Source: an uncultured Gammaproteobacteria bacterium (GTDB lineage Bacteria; Pseudomonadota; Gammaproteobacteria; GCA-002705445; GCA-002716945). From it: a stretch of DNA of 6,585 bases. Every line of letters starts with the position of its first letter. The stretch's first letter is position 1. Made by a program: the position numbers and the translations under genes. The DNA lies in NCBI GenBank assembly GCA_913043035.1, contig CAJWMM010000034.1, positions 1 through 6,585 of the forward strand. The letters run 5' to 3'. The notes below the pieces were generated by a model. The model ran no database searches. It had not been told where the DNA came from and saw nothing but the letters and a program-made list of their open reading frames with translations. Positions 6,575 to 6,585 of this stretch are shown here, piece after piece.

Positions 6575-6585
6575 TCAATCAGATA
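6567..6585 (+). CDS. Possible start of a further operon gene (cut by right edge)
   Basis: An ATG at 6567 lies within the last codons of tatD in another frame and stays open for the six codons to the window edge (MINQSD). The 8-bp overlap would fit the tight packing of this operon. There is no clear ribosome-binding site at the right distance, and six codons are too few to judge. Confidence 0.2.

Overview
The window is AT-rich DNA that looks like a proteobacterium, most likely a gammaproteobacterium of the streamlined aquatic or marine kind. The grounds are protein resemblance (a YadG/YadH-type ABC pair of nearly E. coli lengths, a BtuB-like receptor, a TatD that tracks E. coli TatD), high coding density and genes that touch or overlap. 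The taxonomic placement is an inference and is not secure.

Two gene blocks diverge from a 138-bp gap at 2641-2778. Leftward (minus strand) are an ABC-2 ATPase (2640-1711), its permease (1721-951, overlapping the ATPase by 11 bp), a short cobalamin riboswitch in the 105-bp gap that follows, and a BtuB-like TonB-dependent receptor that starts with GTG at 845 and runs off the left edge. The receptor is absent from a simple ORF list because it is partial and starts with GTG. A good sigma70-like promoter lies inside the permease gene, so btuB may be transcribed alone as well as with the ABC genes.

Rightward (plus strand) are mcl, mtkA, mtkB and tatD, packed with 1-bp overlaps (TAATG) or a 3-bp gap. 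The first three form a malyl-CoA module of the serine cycle. MtkAB joins malate to CoA at the cost of ATP, and Mcl cleaves malyl-CoA to acetyl-CoA and glyoxylate. Run in reverse, the same enzymes would turn glyoxylate and acetyl-CoA into malate with ATP gain. tatD, a metal-dependent nuclease gene, follows by translational coupling, and a further reading frame may begin in its last codons.

The divergent gap holds a candidate promoter for each direction and an imperfect inverted repeat that overlaps both -10 regions, so one regulator could act on both blocks. The most distinctive features are the compact B12 riboswitch wedged directly against the permease stop codon and the serine-cycle module next to B12 uptake. 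No mobile element, tRNA, rRNA or CRISPR array is visible.
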